A stretch of 64,000 nt of DNA from Corynebacterium aquatimens (GTDB lineage: Bacteria > Actinomycetota > Actinomycetes > Mycobacteriales > Mycobacteriaceae): NCBI RefSeq assembly GCF_030408395.1, contig NZ_CP046980.1, positions 1,674,001 to 1,738,000 of the forward strand, in the 5' to 3' direction. Below, one piece after another: positions 9,039-17,570 of the stretch (position 1 is the first letter of the stretch; every line of letters starts with the position of its first letter). The notes beneath the pieces were generated by a model. That model was not told the DNA's origin, searched no databases, and worked only from the letters and a program-made list of their open reading frames with translations. Both the position numbers and the translations under genes were made by a program.

Positions 9039-9530
9039 ATGAGTAATCAGCGTCCTAGCTCCCGCTCCGCGTCCCCGCGTACGAGCTCCCGCCCCGCTTC
9101 ACGGTACGGCACCGCCAAGCCGTCGGCCTTAGACGAATTCACGGGTAAAGCAATGGTGATCACCACCGCATTACTCCTGATTGCGCTGGTAGTTTTCGGG
9201 GTGCGCCTTTTCCTTCAGCGCGACGACAATCCCGTCACCGCATCGTTTATTTCGCACGAGCGTATCGACGAATCCACGTCGCGCGTATGGATCGACGTTG
9301 AGCGCAAAAACCCTAACGTTCCGTCGTACTGCATCGTGACCTCTCTCAACTACGAAAAAGCTGAAGTCGGACGCCGCGACGTCATGCTGCCGGCGGGCGG
9401 CGAAAAATCCCAGCGCATGGCCGTGGACATTCCCACCCGTGATCTACCTGTATCTGGCAAGGTCTACGGCTGCTCCACCACCATCCCGTTCTTCCTCGAC
9501 CCTGAGCAGAGCTACACCCAGGCGCGCTAA
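9039..9530 (+). CDS. DUF4307 family membrane protein
   Basis: 163 aa: a Ser/Arg-rich cytoplasmic N-terminus, one membrane segment at about residues 40-60 ('MVITTALLLIALVVFGVRLFL'), and an extracytoplasmic C-terminal domain with two cysteines ('SYCIV', 'YGCST'). It matches DUF4307, whose gene lies between mca and greA in related genomes. AGGAAGG ten bases before ATG 9039 fixes the start. Function unknown. Confidence 0.85.
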   Translation: MSNQRPSSRSASPRTSSRPASRYGTAKPSALDEFTGKAMVITTALLLIALVVFGVRLFLQRDDNPVTASFISHERIDESTSRVWIDVERKNPNVPSYCIVTSLNYEKAEVGRRDVMLPAGGEKSQRMAVDIPTRDLPVSGKVYGCSTTIPFFLDPEQSYTQAR

Positions 9531-9624
9531 CGGCAAACCTGCGCGACCTGCTCGGGCGCACAAGGCCCCGTGGTAGCATCCATAATCTGAAAAGAGCAAT
9601 TGAACGGTAGAAAGAGGACACCTC

Positions 9625-10143
9625 ATGGCTGAAAAGCAGCAGCAGTACATCACCCCGGAAATGAAGGCGAAGCTGGAGGCCGAACTTCAGCAGCTTATTG
9701 ACAACCGCCCGGTCATCGCTGCCGAGATTAACGAGCGCCGCGAGGAAGGCGACCTTAAAGAAAACGCTGGCTACGACGCCGCGCGTGAGCAGCAGGACCA
9801 GGAAGAAGCCCGCATTAAGCAGATTTCCGAAATCCTTGCGTCCTCCACGACCGAGCGCGATGGTGTTGTCGATGGCGTCGCGGTCGTCGGCTCCGTCGTC
9901 CACGTCTACTACAACGGCGACGAGGACGATAAGGAAACCTTCCTGATTGGTACCCGCGCTGCCTCCACCGACAACAAGGATCTGGAGACCTACTCGGAGC
10001 AGTCCCCGCTCGGCGCCGCCGTACTCGGTGCTTCTGAAGGTGAGACCCGCACCTACATCGCACCAAATGGCCGCGAGATTTCGGTCACGATCGTCTCCGC
10101 AAACCCGTATGATTCAGTAAAGGCCAAAACCCCGCGCGCGTAA
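9625..10143 (+). CDS. greA: Transcription elongation factor GreA
   Basis: 172 aa. Rescues backtracked RNA polymerase by stimulating transcript cleavage. The N-terminal coiled coil contains 'ERREEGDLKENAGYDAAREQQ', with the acidic tip residues, and the C-terminal FKBP-like domain ends in 'SPLGAAVLG...' and 'VTIVSANPYD'. AGAGGA precedes ATG 9625. The acidic 'NGDEDDKE' insert is typical of actinobacterial GreA. Confidence 0.96.
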   Translation: MAEKQQQYITPEMKAKLEAELQQLIDNRPVIAAEINERREEGDLKENAGYDAAREQQDQEEARIKQISEILASSTTERDGVVDGVAVVGSVVHVYYNGDEDDKETFLIGTRAASTDNKDLETYSEQSPLGAAVLGASEGETRTYIAPNGREISVTIVSANPYDSVKAKTPRA

Positions 10144-10216
10144 CTCACGCGCACACATAGATCATCAACCGATCACCAATAAAGATCACCACAAGATCAC
10201 CGTAAGGATCATCACT

Positions 10217-10753
10217 GTGAGCACCCAGATCACCCGTTCCGTAGCCGTCGCTGCAGTTGCCGCTGCTTCCCTTGCTATCGCCGCCTGCTCTCCCCCGAAC
10301 GAGCAGCCGTCTGACAAAAAGGTGGACACCGCCACTGAGCAGAACCCGGACTCCCTGCCGGGCAACGGCGTCTCTGCCACCGCGACGACCAACCCGAACA
10401 TCACGGAAGTCGCCTCCTCCGAGGCCGCGGAGAAGGACGCCGAGCTCTCCCAAGCAAACACCCCTGACGGTGCCCCACGCTTCAAGGACTGCAACGGCGA
10501 TCTGAAGTCCCGCCCGAACCGTATTCAGCTCGACTGCAAGAACCAAGATGACGTCCTGACAGACATCGTCTGGGACTCCTGGGGCCCGGACACCGCTGAA
10601 GGCACCGGCGTCCGCAAGACCAGCACCCCGGACCGTGAGCCGGAGGAGAACATCCGCGTCATCCTCTCACTTCCAGTGAACTCTGACGGCGAGCTCGTTT
10701 TCGACAGCATCAGCGTCGACGGCCAGACCATCAACCCGGATACCAACTACTAA
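10217..10753 (+). CDS. Putative lipoprotein of unknown function
   Basis: 178 aa from GTG 10217 (AAGGAT upstream). Type II signal peptide with lipobox 'LAIAAC', then a low-complexity Ser/Thr/Ala/Glu linker (residues 25-85) and a C-terminal domain with a cysteine pair ('FKDCNGD', 'QLDCKNQDD') that may form a disulfide. I do not recognise the domain. Followed by a strong terminator; no operon partner. Confidence 0.75.
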   Translation: MSTQITRSVAVAAVAAASLAIAACSPPNEQPSDKKVDTATEQNPDSLPGNGVSATATTNPNITEVASSEAAEKDAELSQANTPDGAPRFKDCNGDLKSRPNRIQLDCKNQDDVLTDIVWDSWGPDTAEGTGVRKTSTPDREPEENIRVILSLPVNSDGELVFDSISVDGQTINPDTNY

Positions 10754-10825
10754 ATCCCGAACCACTAAGTCCCGGATTCGCCGAGAATCCCCAATCCGGT
10801 CCACCACTGCCCAGAAAAGAAACGT

Positions 10826-10864
10826 AAAAGGTCCGCACCCCCTAAGAGCGGGGCACGGACCTTT
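10826..10864. terminator. Bidirectional intrinsic terminator
   Basis: Near-perfect stem AAAGGTCCG-CACCCC / GGGG-CACGGACCTTT with A and T tracts on the two sides. It serves the lipoprotein gene from the left and the surface-protein gene from the right. Confidence 0.85.
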
Positions 10865-10907
10865 CGCTTATCGACGAGGAGTCTTTAAGACTCACACGAG
10901 TTACAAA

Positions 10908-12155
10908 CTAAAAGCGGAGCTTTCCGATCACGCTGAGCACGCTGATTGCACCAAGCACACCGAACAGCAGGCCACCGACGAACAGCAGGATCTCCTTCAC
11001 CGGTGACTGCAGGCCACCTTCAAAGGGGTTCTTACCTGGCTCGTTGGAGGATAGTCCCGGCCTCGGCGTCGAGGTCTCTTCTTGCGTCGAGGTCTCTTCA
11101 GTGGTCGTGCTCGGCGCAGGCTCGTTGCTGGTGGTAATCGACGTCACTGGCGCAGGCTGTTCGCTGGTTGGCTTCGGTGCAGGCTGTTCGCTCGTCGGCT
11201 TCGGTGCAGGCTGCTCGCTCGTCGGCTTCGGTGCGGGCTGCTCGCTCGTCGGCTTCGGTGCAGGCTGCTCGCTCGTCGGCTTCGGTGCAGGCGCATCGGC
11301 AGCCTTAGCGATCTTCACTGAAGGGAATGGTGTGGAGGCCTTACGGTACTTAGCGTTTTCGGGCTTGCCATCCTTGTCCGAGTAGCCACAACGAATGAAC
11401 GCAGGAATGGTGAACCCCAATGCCTTTGCGTCTGCGTAGAACTGGGCGAAGGCATCAGTCGGGAATTTGTTCGGGTCGGATCCATTCAGTGACGGTGCGA
11501 TGCTCGCGCCAGGAGCTCCGACGGCCTTGGCAGTGACGATAATCTTGGGTGAGGCAACCGTGTAAACGGCACCCGTCTTCTTGGCCTCGAGCCCACCATG
11601 CTTCCAAGACTTACGGTTGCTTTCGGACCACTTGGTTAGATCCGCGGAACCGTTCTGAGGGTTGTAAAAGTGGAGGCGATTTCCTACGCGCTCAACTCTG
11701 ATGTTCGGGTCCCCGCCCTCGGTCCGGACGTTTGTAACTTCCGCGACCGATGGATCAGGAAGATCTACCCAGAGGTTCATTTGGCTGACCTTATTAACAA
11801 CCGCGTTGATATTACCGATAGCAGTGCTAACGCTCAGCGACCCAGGCACTGCCAACTTGGTTGGGGTAACAACGTACTCAAATGTCTCGCCTTGCTTCAC
11901 TTCTTCCGGAGCCGTAGCGGAAAGCTTGAAGTTGAAGGACTCGAACTGCTTTTCGCCCGAGTTGTAGGTGCCTTCAGCACCGCCCGCTTGTCCCAAGGCG
12001 GCCTTGGTGTCCTGCACGCGGAGACCACACGCAAGGTTGATGTCCATCGCCGTGGTCTTGTCTGCAGCGTCAGCGTGGGGTGCATTCATAAGGCCCGCGC
12101 CGAGGGCGAGCGCAGTGAGGACAGCCACTGGTGATTTCTTGAACGGAGATCGCAT
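10908..12155 (-). CDS. Membrane-anchored surface protein (415 aa), paralogue of the 1230-aa protein nearby
   Basis: Sec signal peptide (residues 1-30, ending 'APHADAAD'), then a ~250-residue domain, a Pro-rich stalk of five near-identical 'PAPKPTSEQ' units plus a Ser/Thr/Glu-rich stretch, and a C-terminal membrane segment 'ILLFVGGLLFGVLGAISVL' with a basic end. No LPxTG motif, so anchoring is by the C-terminal helix. The N-terminal domain is shared with the 1230-aa protein, including one cysteine at each end ('LACGLRV', 'FIRCGYS') and 'QMNLWVDLP', 'HGGLEAKK'. AGGAAGAG precedes ATG 12155. An adhesin or wall-interaction role is inferred from architecture only. Confidence 0.85.
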   Translation of the reverse strand: MRSPFKKSPVAVLTALALGAGLMNAPHADAADKTTAMDINLACGLRVQDTKAALGQAGGAEGTYNSGEKQFESFNFKLSATAPEEVKQGETFEYVVTPTKLAVPGSLSVSTAIGNINAVVNKVSQMNLWVDLPDPSVAEVTNVRTEGGDPNIRVERVGNRLHFYNPQNGSADLTKWSESNRKSWKHGGLEAKKTGAVYTVASPKIIVTAKAVGAPGASIAPSLNGSDPNKFPTDAFAQFYADAKALGFTIPAFIRCGYSDKDGKPENAKYRKASTPFPSVKIAKAADAPAPKPTSEQPAPKPTSEQPAPKPTSEQPAPKPTSEQPAPKPTSEQPAPVTSITTSNEPAPSTTTEETSTQEETSTPRPGLSSNEPGKNPFEGGLQSPVKEILLFVGGLLFGVLGAISVLSVIGKLRF

Positions 12156-12286
12156 AATCGAGCTCTTCCTTTCAGTTCTTGAGAAAATAGACGAAGCCAT
12201 ATAGTGGTCTACGCCACAGTTAGCTTGAGAGAATAATAAAGTTTCAATAAACACTTTTCCAGCAAAAACTGAAAGTTTTTTTAGGC

Positions 12287-12328
12287 AAAAAGAAAACCGC
12301 TGGTTGCGCAGAGTGCACAACCAGCGGT
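12287..12328 (-). terminator. Intrinsic terminator of the Bax-inhibitor-like gene
   Basis: Stem ACCGCTGGTTG/CAACCAGCGGT; reading leftward it is followed by TTTTCTTTTTG. Lies just beyond the stop at 12360. Confidence 0.9.
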
Positions 12329-12359
12329 AAAGAATTTTTATTCAGTTGAAGACTTCAGC

Positions 12360-13310
12360 CTAGTCTCTAGCGAAGTAGGACAGCAGGCGCAGAATCTCGG
12401 TGTAGAGCCACACCAGGGTCACTGCCAGGCCAAGAGCGCAGCCCCACGCCATCTTGGACGGGGCACCCATGCGCACCAGCTTGTCGGCAGTGTCAAAGTC
12501 GGTGAGAAAGCTCAGAGCAGCGATCAAGATGCAGACCAGCGAGAAAACGATCGCAATCGGACCGCCATCGCGCAGCGGCGACATACCGGTGAAGAGGAAC
12601 AGCAGGAGGTTACCAATTGCAAGCACGAGCACACCGATCAACGCACCGGTAAGAATGCGGGTGAACTTCGGCGTAACGCGGATCGCGCCGGTCTTGTACA
12701 CGAACAGCATGCCCATGAACACGCCGATGGTGCCAACCACCGCCTGGAACACCAGGCTGCCGATCTCCGGGCCAACGGACAGGCCGATTGCAAAGGTGAA
12801 ACCACCGACGAACAAGCCCTCAAACACTGCGTACGTCAAGGTAACTGCCGCAGAGTCGAACTTCTTACCAAACGACGACACCAGCACAGCGATCAAACCG
12901 CCGATGGCACCAACAACGCTGAGCACCAGGGCGACGCCCGGGTTCATAAGGCCTACGCCAAAAGTGATGAGAGCAAAAGCGACGATCACGGCGAGGGTGA
13001 TACCGGTCTTGGTAACAACATCGTCGATAGTGATCGGGCGGTCATCGGCCATCGGCTGGCCGTACGACTGCGCAGGCATGTTCTGTTCGAAGCCCTGCTG
13101 GGCGTAGAACTGCTGCGCACCTTGCTGTACGGAGCCCTGGTGGCCGAAGCCTGGCTGGCCGAAGCCTGGTTGCGCGTAGCCCTGCTGCGTGTAACCCTGT
13201 GCGTAGGGCTGTCCGTTCTGGTCATATGCTGCTTGCTGCTGGCTAAAGCCGTAGCCATTAGCTTCTTGTGATTTCGGCAGCTGCGTCATCACAGGGTTGC
13301 TTGATCTCAC
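12360..13310 (-). CDS. Bax inhibitor-1 / YccA family membrane protein
   Basis: 316 aa. A Gln/Gly/Tyr-rich N-terminal ~85 residues ('QQGYAQPGFGQPGFGHQG') precedes seven hydrophobic segments of the BI-1-like fold, ending in 'ALGLAVTLVWLYTEILRLLSYF', the typical family C-terminus. Members are pH-sensitive calcium-leak channels or protease modulators; the role in corynebacteria is not established. GTG 13310 gives the family's common N-terminus 'MRSSNPV' and has AAAGGA nine bases upstream. A terminator follows the stop. Confidence 0.92.
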   Translation of the reverse strand: MRSSNPVMTQLPKSQEANGYGFSQQQAAYDQNGQPYAQGYTQQGYAQPGFGQPGFGHQGSVQQGAQQFYAQQGFEQNMPAQSYGQPMADDRPITIDDVVTKTGITLAVIVAFALITFGVGLMNPGVALVLSVVGAIGGLIAVLVSSFGKKFDSAAVTLTYAVFEGLFVGGFTFAIGLSVGPEIGSLVFQAVVGTIGVFMGMLFVYKTGAIRVTPKFTRILTGALIGVLVLAIGNLLLFLFTGMSPLRDGGPIAIVFSLVCILIAALSFLTDFDTADKLVRMGAPSKMAWGCALGLAVTLVWLYTEILRLLSYFARD

Positions 13311-13449
13311 GGTTAAAGTCCTTTCGTTGGCTTTTATGTCGCGGCGCGGGCCGCGCGTTAGTCAGTCATACGTTTAACGCACTACGGACGCTTTTCGTTC
13401 CCGCCCACACGACATAATGCCAAAAAATGCACTCAAAGTGCGGTATCTG

Positions 13450-13523
13450 TGCCCCCAGTCGGACTCGAACCGACACTGAACGGATTTTAAGTCCGCTGCC
13501 TCTGCCAATTGGGCTATAGGGGC
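13450..13523 (-). tRNA. tRNA-Leu (anticodon UAA) with a short variable arm
   Basis: On the minus strand a full 74-nt cloverleaf can be folded: acceptor GCCCCTA/TGGGGGC, anticodon stem GCGGA/TCCGT with loop CTTAAAA (anticodon TAA), a 5-nt variable loop, T arm GTCGG-TTCGAGT-CCGAC, and discriminator A73 as expected for leucine. CCA is not encoded. The odd feature is the short variable arm; leucine tRNAs normally carry a long one. Confidence 0.88.
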
Positions 13524-13707
13524 TCCCCGGGTGCGACGCACCCAGCAAGCAGAGTGTACGCCACAGGCACTGGCACGCACCAAGTAAGGTTCATGCTCTC
13601 GTAGATAGAGACAGCCCGCCGCCGGTTCCGAAGAACCAACGCCGAGCTGATCTAGGAGATTTTCGCGTGCCGTCACCGATTACGGATCGGGCACTGAGCG
13701 GGCGATT

Positions 13708-16700
13708 TTAGAACGGCAGGCGCGGCAGCGGAATGTTCATCTGCTGTGCAGCAAACGCCACGATCGCGCCCAGACCCAGGCCGCCGAGGATGGCGCCCAG
13801 AACAATCATGAATACGCGAAGAGCGCTCTTCTGCTCGACCGAGCTACCCTCACCGTTCTTGCTGGACAAGTCGGCGTTAACGTTTGCCTCGCCGCCGTTG
13901 ATCTGAACGTTGTAGGTGTTGTTGTCGATCTTGACCGGCTGAGCCTGGTCCTTGATGTCTGCAACCGGCACACCGGTCACAACAACGTCACCGTTGGCAT
14001 CAGCGACACCCTCGTAGGTCTTGCCTGCAATCTCAACTGTGACCTTGTCACCTTCCTTGAACTTCGGCTTACCACCGTTGCCTTTGACCTTGATCTTGAC
14101 GTCCTGAGTCTTCGGGGTTTCCGGGGTCTCCGGGGTCTCCGGGGTCTCCGGGGTCTCCGGGGTTTCCGGGGTCTCCGGGTTCGAAGGCTCCGGCGTGGTC
14201 GGAGTCGGCTGCACCGGGTCGACCGGGGTCACCGGCTGCTCAACCTTCTTGGTTGCCTGCAGATCAGCGGTCGGAGCGTCCTTGCCGTACTCAACCTTGA
14301 CGGTCTTGGACACGGTCGCGTCACCAGCAAGTGCAACGGTGTAGTCCTTGGCTGCGGAGCCCTGGGTGATCTTCAGGTTGAAGTTCGCAACACCGTCAGC
14401 GTTGACAGCGGCGGACTGCTCGTTGCCATCAGCATCCTTCAGAGTCACGGTAGTACCAGCCGGAGCCTTGGTACCGTCAGCATCCTTGACGTTGACCTTG
14501 ATAACCTGGGTCTCGGTCTTCGGGGCAAGCTTGAACTCGATCGTGGGGTTGGCATTGTCCTTGTCCACGACGACGAGCTTGTCCTGCTCCTCTGCCTCCT
14601 GATCCAGCAGCGTCGCGGTGACCACGAACTTGTCGGTCTCCTTGATCGTCGGGTGGTCCTGGCTGGTCCATGTGCCGTCCTCGCCCGTGGTGATCTCGCC
14701 AGCCTCACCGGTAGTGGAGAGCTTGACCTTTGCATCCTTGACCGGCTTGCCCTCGAAGTCGACGACCTTCACGGTGACGCTGGAGTCGATGTCCTTCGCA
14801 GGCTGACGCAGGGTAATAGTCTGAGTCGCTGCGGGCTTAACACCAACAACGATCACTTCCTGAGCAGTAGACGCCGGGGAGGTGTCCAGTGCGATCTTGA
14901 TGACGCGACGCGCGCCTTCGTTGATCGTGACGGTGGACGTAATCGTGCCGTCTTCGCCGACCGTCTTGATTACCTTCTTGTCATCGACCAAAAGCGCAAC
15001 CTCGGTGCCCTTGGCAACCGGCTGACCCGCTGCGTCGAGTACGCGGATGTTTACCTTCTGCGTGGTTTCCTCGGCCTTCTTCGTCAGCGTCAGAACAGTC
15101 TGCTGCGCGCCCTCAGCGGCGGAAACAGCACCCTCGACCTCCGTGCCATCAGCAAGCGTTGCGACGATCTTGCGCAGCTCGCCTTCCTTCAGCGTGATGG
15201 TCTCCTCCACCTCACCGTTTGCACCGGTGGTTGCAGAACCGGTCTTGCCAGCGATGGTGTACGTGACCTTCTCATTGGCCGCGTCGTTGCCCAGGGCATC
15301 CTTGACGACGAACTTGACCTTCACGTCCTTGTCGGCTGCAGTCTCAGCGACTGTCTTCTCCTCAACCGGGTAGTTCAGCGTCGCAGCAGCGGCAACACCG
15401 GCGATAACGTTCACGGTCTGCTTGATGGTTGCGTTGTCGGCGAGAGCGACCTCTGCCTTCCACTCGGAGCCCTTCTCAAGGCCTTCGCGGGTGATGGTTG
15501 CAACACCGTTCGCATCAGTGGTGACGTTGTCTGCGGCCTCGCCGTCGATGTTCACCGTGACGGTCTTGTTAGCGGCGGGCTTGCCCTCACCGTCGAGGAC
15601 GGTGACCGTGAGGGTGGAGTTGACCTTTTCAGCCGGGATGTTCAGCGTGGCGGTGTTCTCACCCGGGTTGAGGGTGATCTCACCGGTCTTGACTGCATCG
15701 TTGTCGGCGAGGGCCACGTTGGCCTTTGCGGTGGCGTTCGGAGCCAGCTTGATGGTCGGGAAGGTGGCAACACCGTTTGCGTCGGTCGTCGCTTCCTTCT
15801 GCTCACCGTTGTAGGTGCCCTTGACAACCTTGCCTGCGGCGAGCTTGCCGTCAGCGTCGCGGACGGTGACCTTGAGGCTGGTGTCCACCTTTGCGGCGGC
15901 CTGAGTAAGGGTGATCGTGGTGGTCGGGGCGATCTTCGGGCGTGCAACACCGGTGATTTCCACAGTCTTGCGTGCGCCTGCGTCGTTAGCCTCAGCACCG
16001 ACGATCTCAGCGGTGACGGTGACCTTCTCGTCCTCCTTGGCCGGAGCGGAGAACGTGAGAACACCGTTTGCGTCAGTCTTGCGGGTCTCTTCCTTGCCCG
16101 CAATGGTGACCTTGACGTCCTTGTTGGCAGCCGGAGCGCCGTTGGCGTCGAGCACCTTGACGATGCCCGGCATGTTGGCGTCGAGGCGCTGACGCTGAAG
16201 GTTGAAGGTGACCGTCTCAGCGTTCTTGGTGCCGGTGACCGTCTTCTTGTCTGCAACACCGAAGATCGCGTGGCGCACGGTCACGTCCTTGGAGGAGCCT
16301 TCCTCGAGCACGATCGGCGCGAGGGTGATGTAGCTACCGGTGCCGTCCACAACGTCAACCGTGTAGTCCTTCTTCTCACCGGCAACCTCGAGGGTGGCCA
16401 CGTCGCCCTTAGCAAACGGCCTGCCTGCGTAGTCAGTAACCTTCACGCGAGCCGGAACGCTAACGTTCTCCTTCACCTCAGGCTGCGGAGCTGGAGCCGG
16501 AGCTGGAGCCGGAGCCGGAGCTGGAGCCGGGGCCGGAGCAGCCGCTTTCTCGATGGTGACGGCAGAGAACTTCGGAGAGATCTTGTTCGTGCCTTTCTTC
16601 TCGTCCGGCCAGTATTTGTCGTCCTCAGACAAACCGCAACGGATGAAGCCGTTCGCGGCGATGTTGCCTACGAAGGGCGCTCTGGCCGCGGCATCAGCGT

Positions 16701-17400
16701 AGAACTGAATCGGAGCCTCAGCAGAGAACGTTTCGTGGGTGTCCACGTTCGGGATTTTCGCCTGGATGGTCGAACCCGGCGCACCGGTCGCTTTCAACTT
16801 AAGCGTGATCTTTGGCAGCTCAATGTTGAACAAGCCATTGGAGCCCTTTGTGGTGGTCGCACCACCGTGGCCGTACAGGTTCTTGGAAGCAATGGTCCAC
16901 TGGGTAACGTCAGCACCGGTCGGGTTCCAAATGCGCAGACGGTTGCCTTCCCTCTTAACCTCGAGTCCTGGCTGGCCGCCTTCGGTCTTGATCTCAACAA
17001 CCTCAGCATTGGCGGGGAGTTCGTACCAAAGGTTGACCTGGGAAGCCTTGGAGACGTTTGCTGTCACAGCGGCCTTGATAACGGCGGGGATGCCGATGCT
17101 ACCCGAGTCAATGACGTAGTCGAATTCCTCGCCCTGCTTGACCGTGTCCGGCGCTGAGGTACCGGCCAGCGTAACGGTGAAGTTCGAGTACGTCGGGTTG
17201 GCAGAGTTGTACACGCCTTCGACCGACGAGGCCAAACCCAGAGGAATTCCGCCAGGGTTCTTCAGCTGCAGGTTACAAGCCAGCTCCTGCTTGAGGTTGG
17301 TCAGGTCTTCGGCGTTGGCAACCGGGACGGCGACTGCGTACGCACCGAGGGCCAGGGCTGTAGCGCCCGCGACGGTGAAGCGCTTCGAGTTATTAAACAT
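13708..17400 (-). CDS. Large repeat-containing membrane-anchored surface protein (1230 aa)
   Basis: Signal peptide (residues 1-30, ending 'PVANAED'); a ~265-residue N-terminal domain homologous to that of the 415-aa protein with the same two terminal cysteines ('LACNLQL', 'FIRCGLS'); an Ala-Pro linker of about nine 'AP' units; eight tandem Ig/CnaB-like modules of ~80-95 aa, each starting like 'VTVLDGEGKPAANKTVTV' and holding 'TTDANGVATF'; a 'PET' repeat linker; a ninth module ('VKIKVKGNGGKPKFKEGD'); and a C-terminal membrane helix 'VFMIVLGAILGGLGLGAIVAF'. No sortase motif. Architecture is that of a long stalk adhesin presenting an N-terminal head; the ligand is unknown. ATG 17400 follows GGAGATAATCCCAC. 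Confidence 0.88.
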   Translation of the reverse strand: MFNNSKRFTVAGATALALGAYAVAVPVANAEDLTNLKQELACNLQLKNPGGIPLGLASSVEGVYNSANPTYSNFTVTLAGTSAPDTVKQGEEFDYVIDSGSIGIPAVIKAAVTANVSKASQVNLWYELPANAEVVEIKTEGGQPGLEVKREGNRLRIWNPTGADVTQWTIASKNLYGHGGATTTKGSNGLFNIELPKITLKLKATGAPGSTIQAKIPNVDTHETFSAEAPIQFYADAAARAPFVGNIAANGFIRCGLSEDDKYWPDEKKGTNKISPKFSAVTIEKAAAPAPAPAPAPAPAPAPAPQPEVKENVSVPARVKVTDYAGRPFAKGDVATLEVAGEKKDYTVDVVDGTGSYITLAPIVLEEGSSKDVTVRHAIFGVADKKTVTGTKNAETVTFNLQRQRLDANMPGIVKVLDANGAPAANKDVKVTIAGKEETRKTDANGVLTFSAPAKEDEKVTVTAEIVGAEANDAGARKTVEITGVARPKIAPTTTITLTQAAAKVDTSLKVTVRDADGKLAAGKVVKGTYNGEQKEATTDANGVATFPTIKLAPNATAKANVALADNDAVKTGEITLNPGENTATLNIPAEKVNSTLTVTVLDGEGKPAANKTVTVNIDGEAADNVTTDANGVATITREGLEKGSEWKAEVALADNATIKQTVNVIAGVAAAATLNYPVEEKTVAETAADKDVKVKFVVKDALGNDAANEKVTYTIAGKTGSATTGANGEVEETITLKEGELRKIVATLADGTEVEGAVSAAEGAQQTVLTLTKKAEETTQKVNIRVLDAAGQPVAKGTEVALLVDDKKVIKTVGEDGTITSTVTINEGARRVIKIALDTSPASTAQEVIVVGVKPAATQTITLRQPAKDIDSSVTVKVVDFEGKPVKDAKVKLSTTGEAGEITTGEDGTWTSQDHPTIKETDKFVVTATLLDQEAEEQDKLVVVDKDNANPTIEFKLAPKTETQVIKVNVKDADGTKAPAGTTVTLKDADGNEQSAAVNADGVANFNLKITQGSAAKDYTVALAGDATVSKTVKVEYGKDAPTADLQATKKVEQPVTPVDPVQPTPTTPEPSNPETPETPETPETPETPETPETPKTQDVKIKVKGNGGKPKFKEGDKVTVEIAGKTYEGVADANGDVVVTGVPVADIKDQAQPVKIDNNTYNVQINGGEANVNADLSSKNGEGSSVEQKSALRVFMIVLGAILGGLGLGAIVAFAAQQMNIPLPRLPF

Positions 17401-17570
17401 GTGGGATTATCTCCATCTACGTTGAACCGTGTCGTCTCCCGAAGAACGCACACAGAGGCGCCCCAGGGAGGGTCAAGGTAGATAGTAAACGGCTAAGAAT
17501 AAGGTTGGGAGGCCTAAAGAACTATTACAGATAACGTTCAACCTGAGTTCATGTTGCGGTCATTGGTACG

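Noticed and set aside
13374..13676. 100-codon frame across the tRNA-Leu
   Set aside because: It overlaps the tRNA throughout and has no plausible protein features.
14118..14175. Minisatellite CCGGGGTCT as a separate repeat element
   Set aside because: It simply encodes the Pro-Glu-Thr linker of the 1230-aa protein.
14653..17157. 834-codon open frame on the + strand opposite the 1230-aa protein
   Set aside because: It is the antisense shadow of a gene with strongly biased codons; it has no signal, motif or ribosome-binding site, while the minus-strand protein has a clear architecture.
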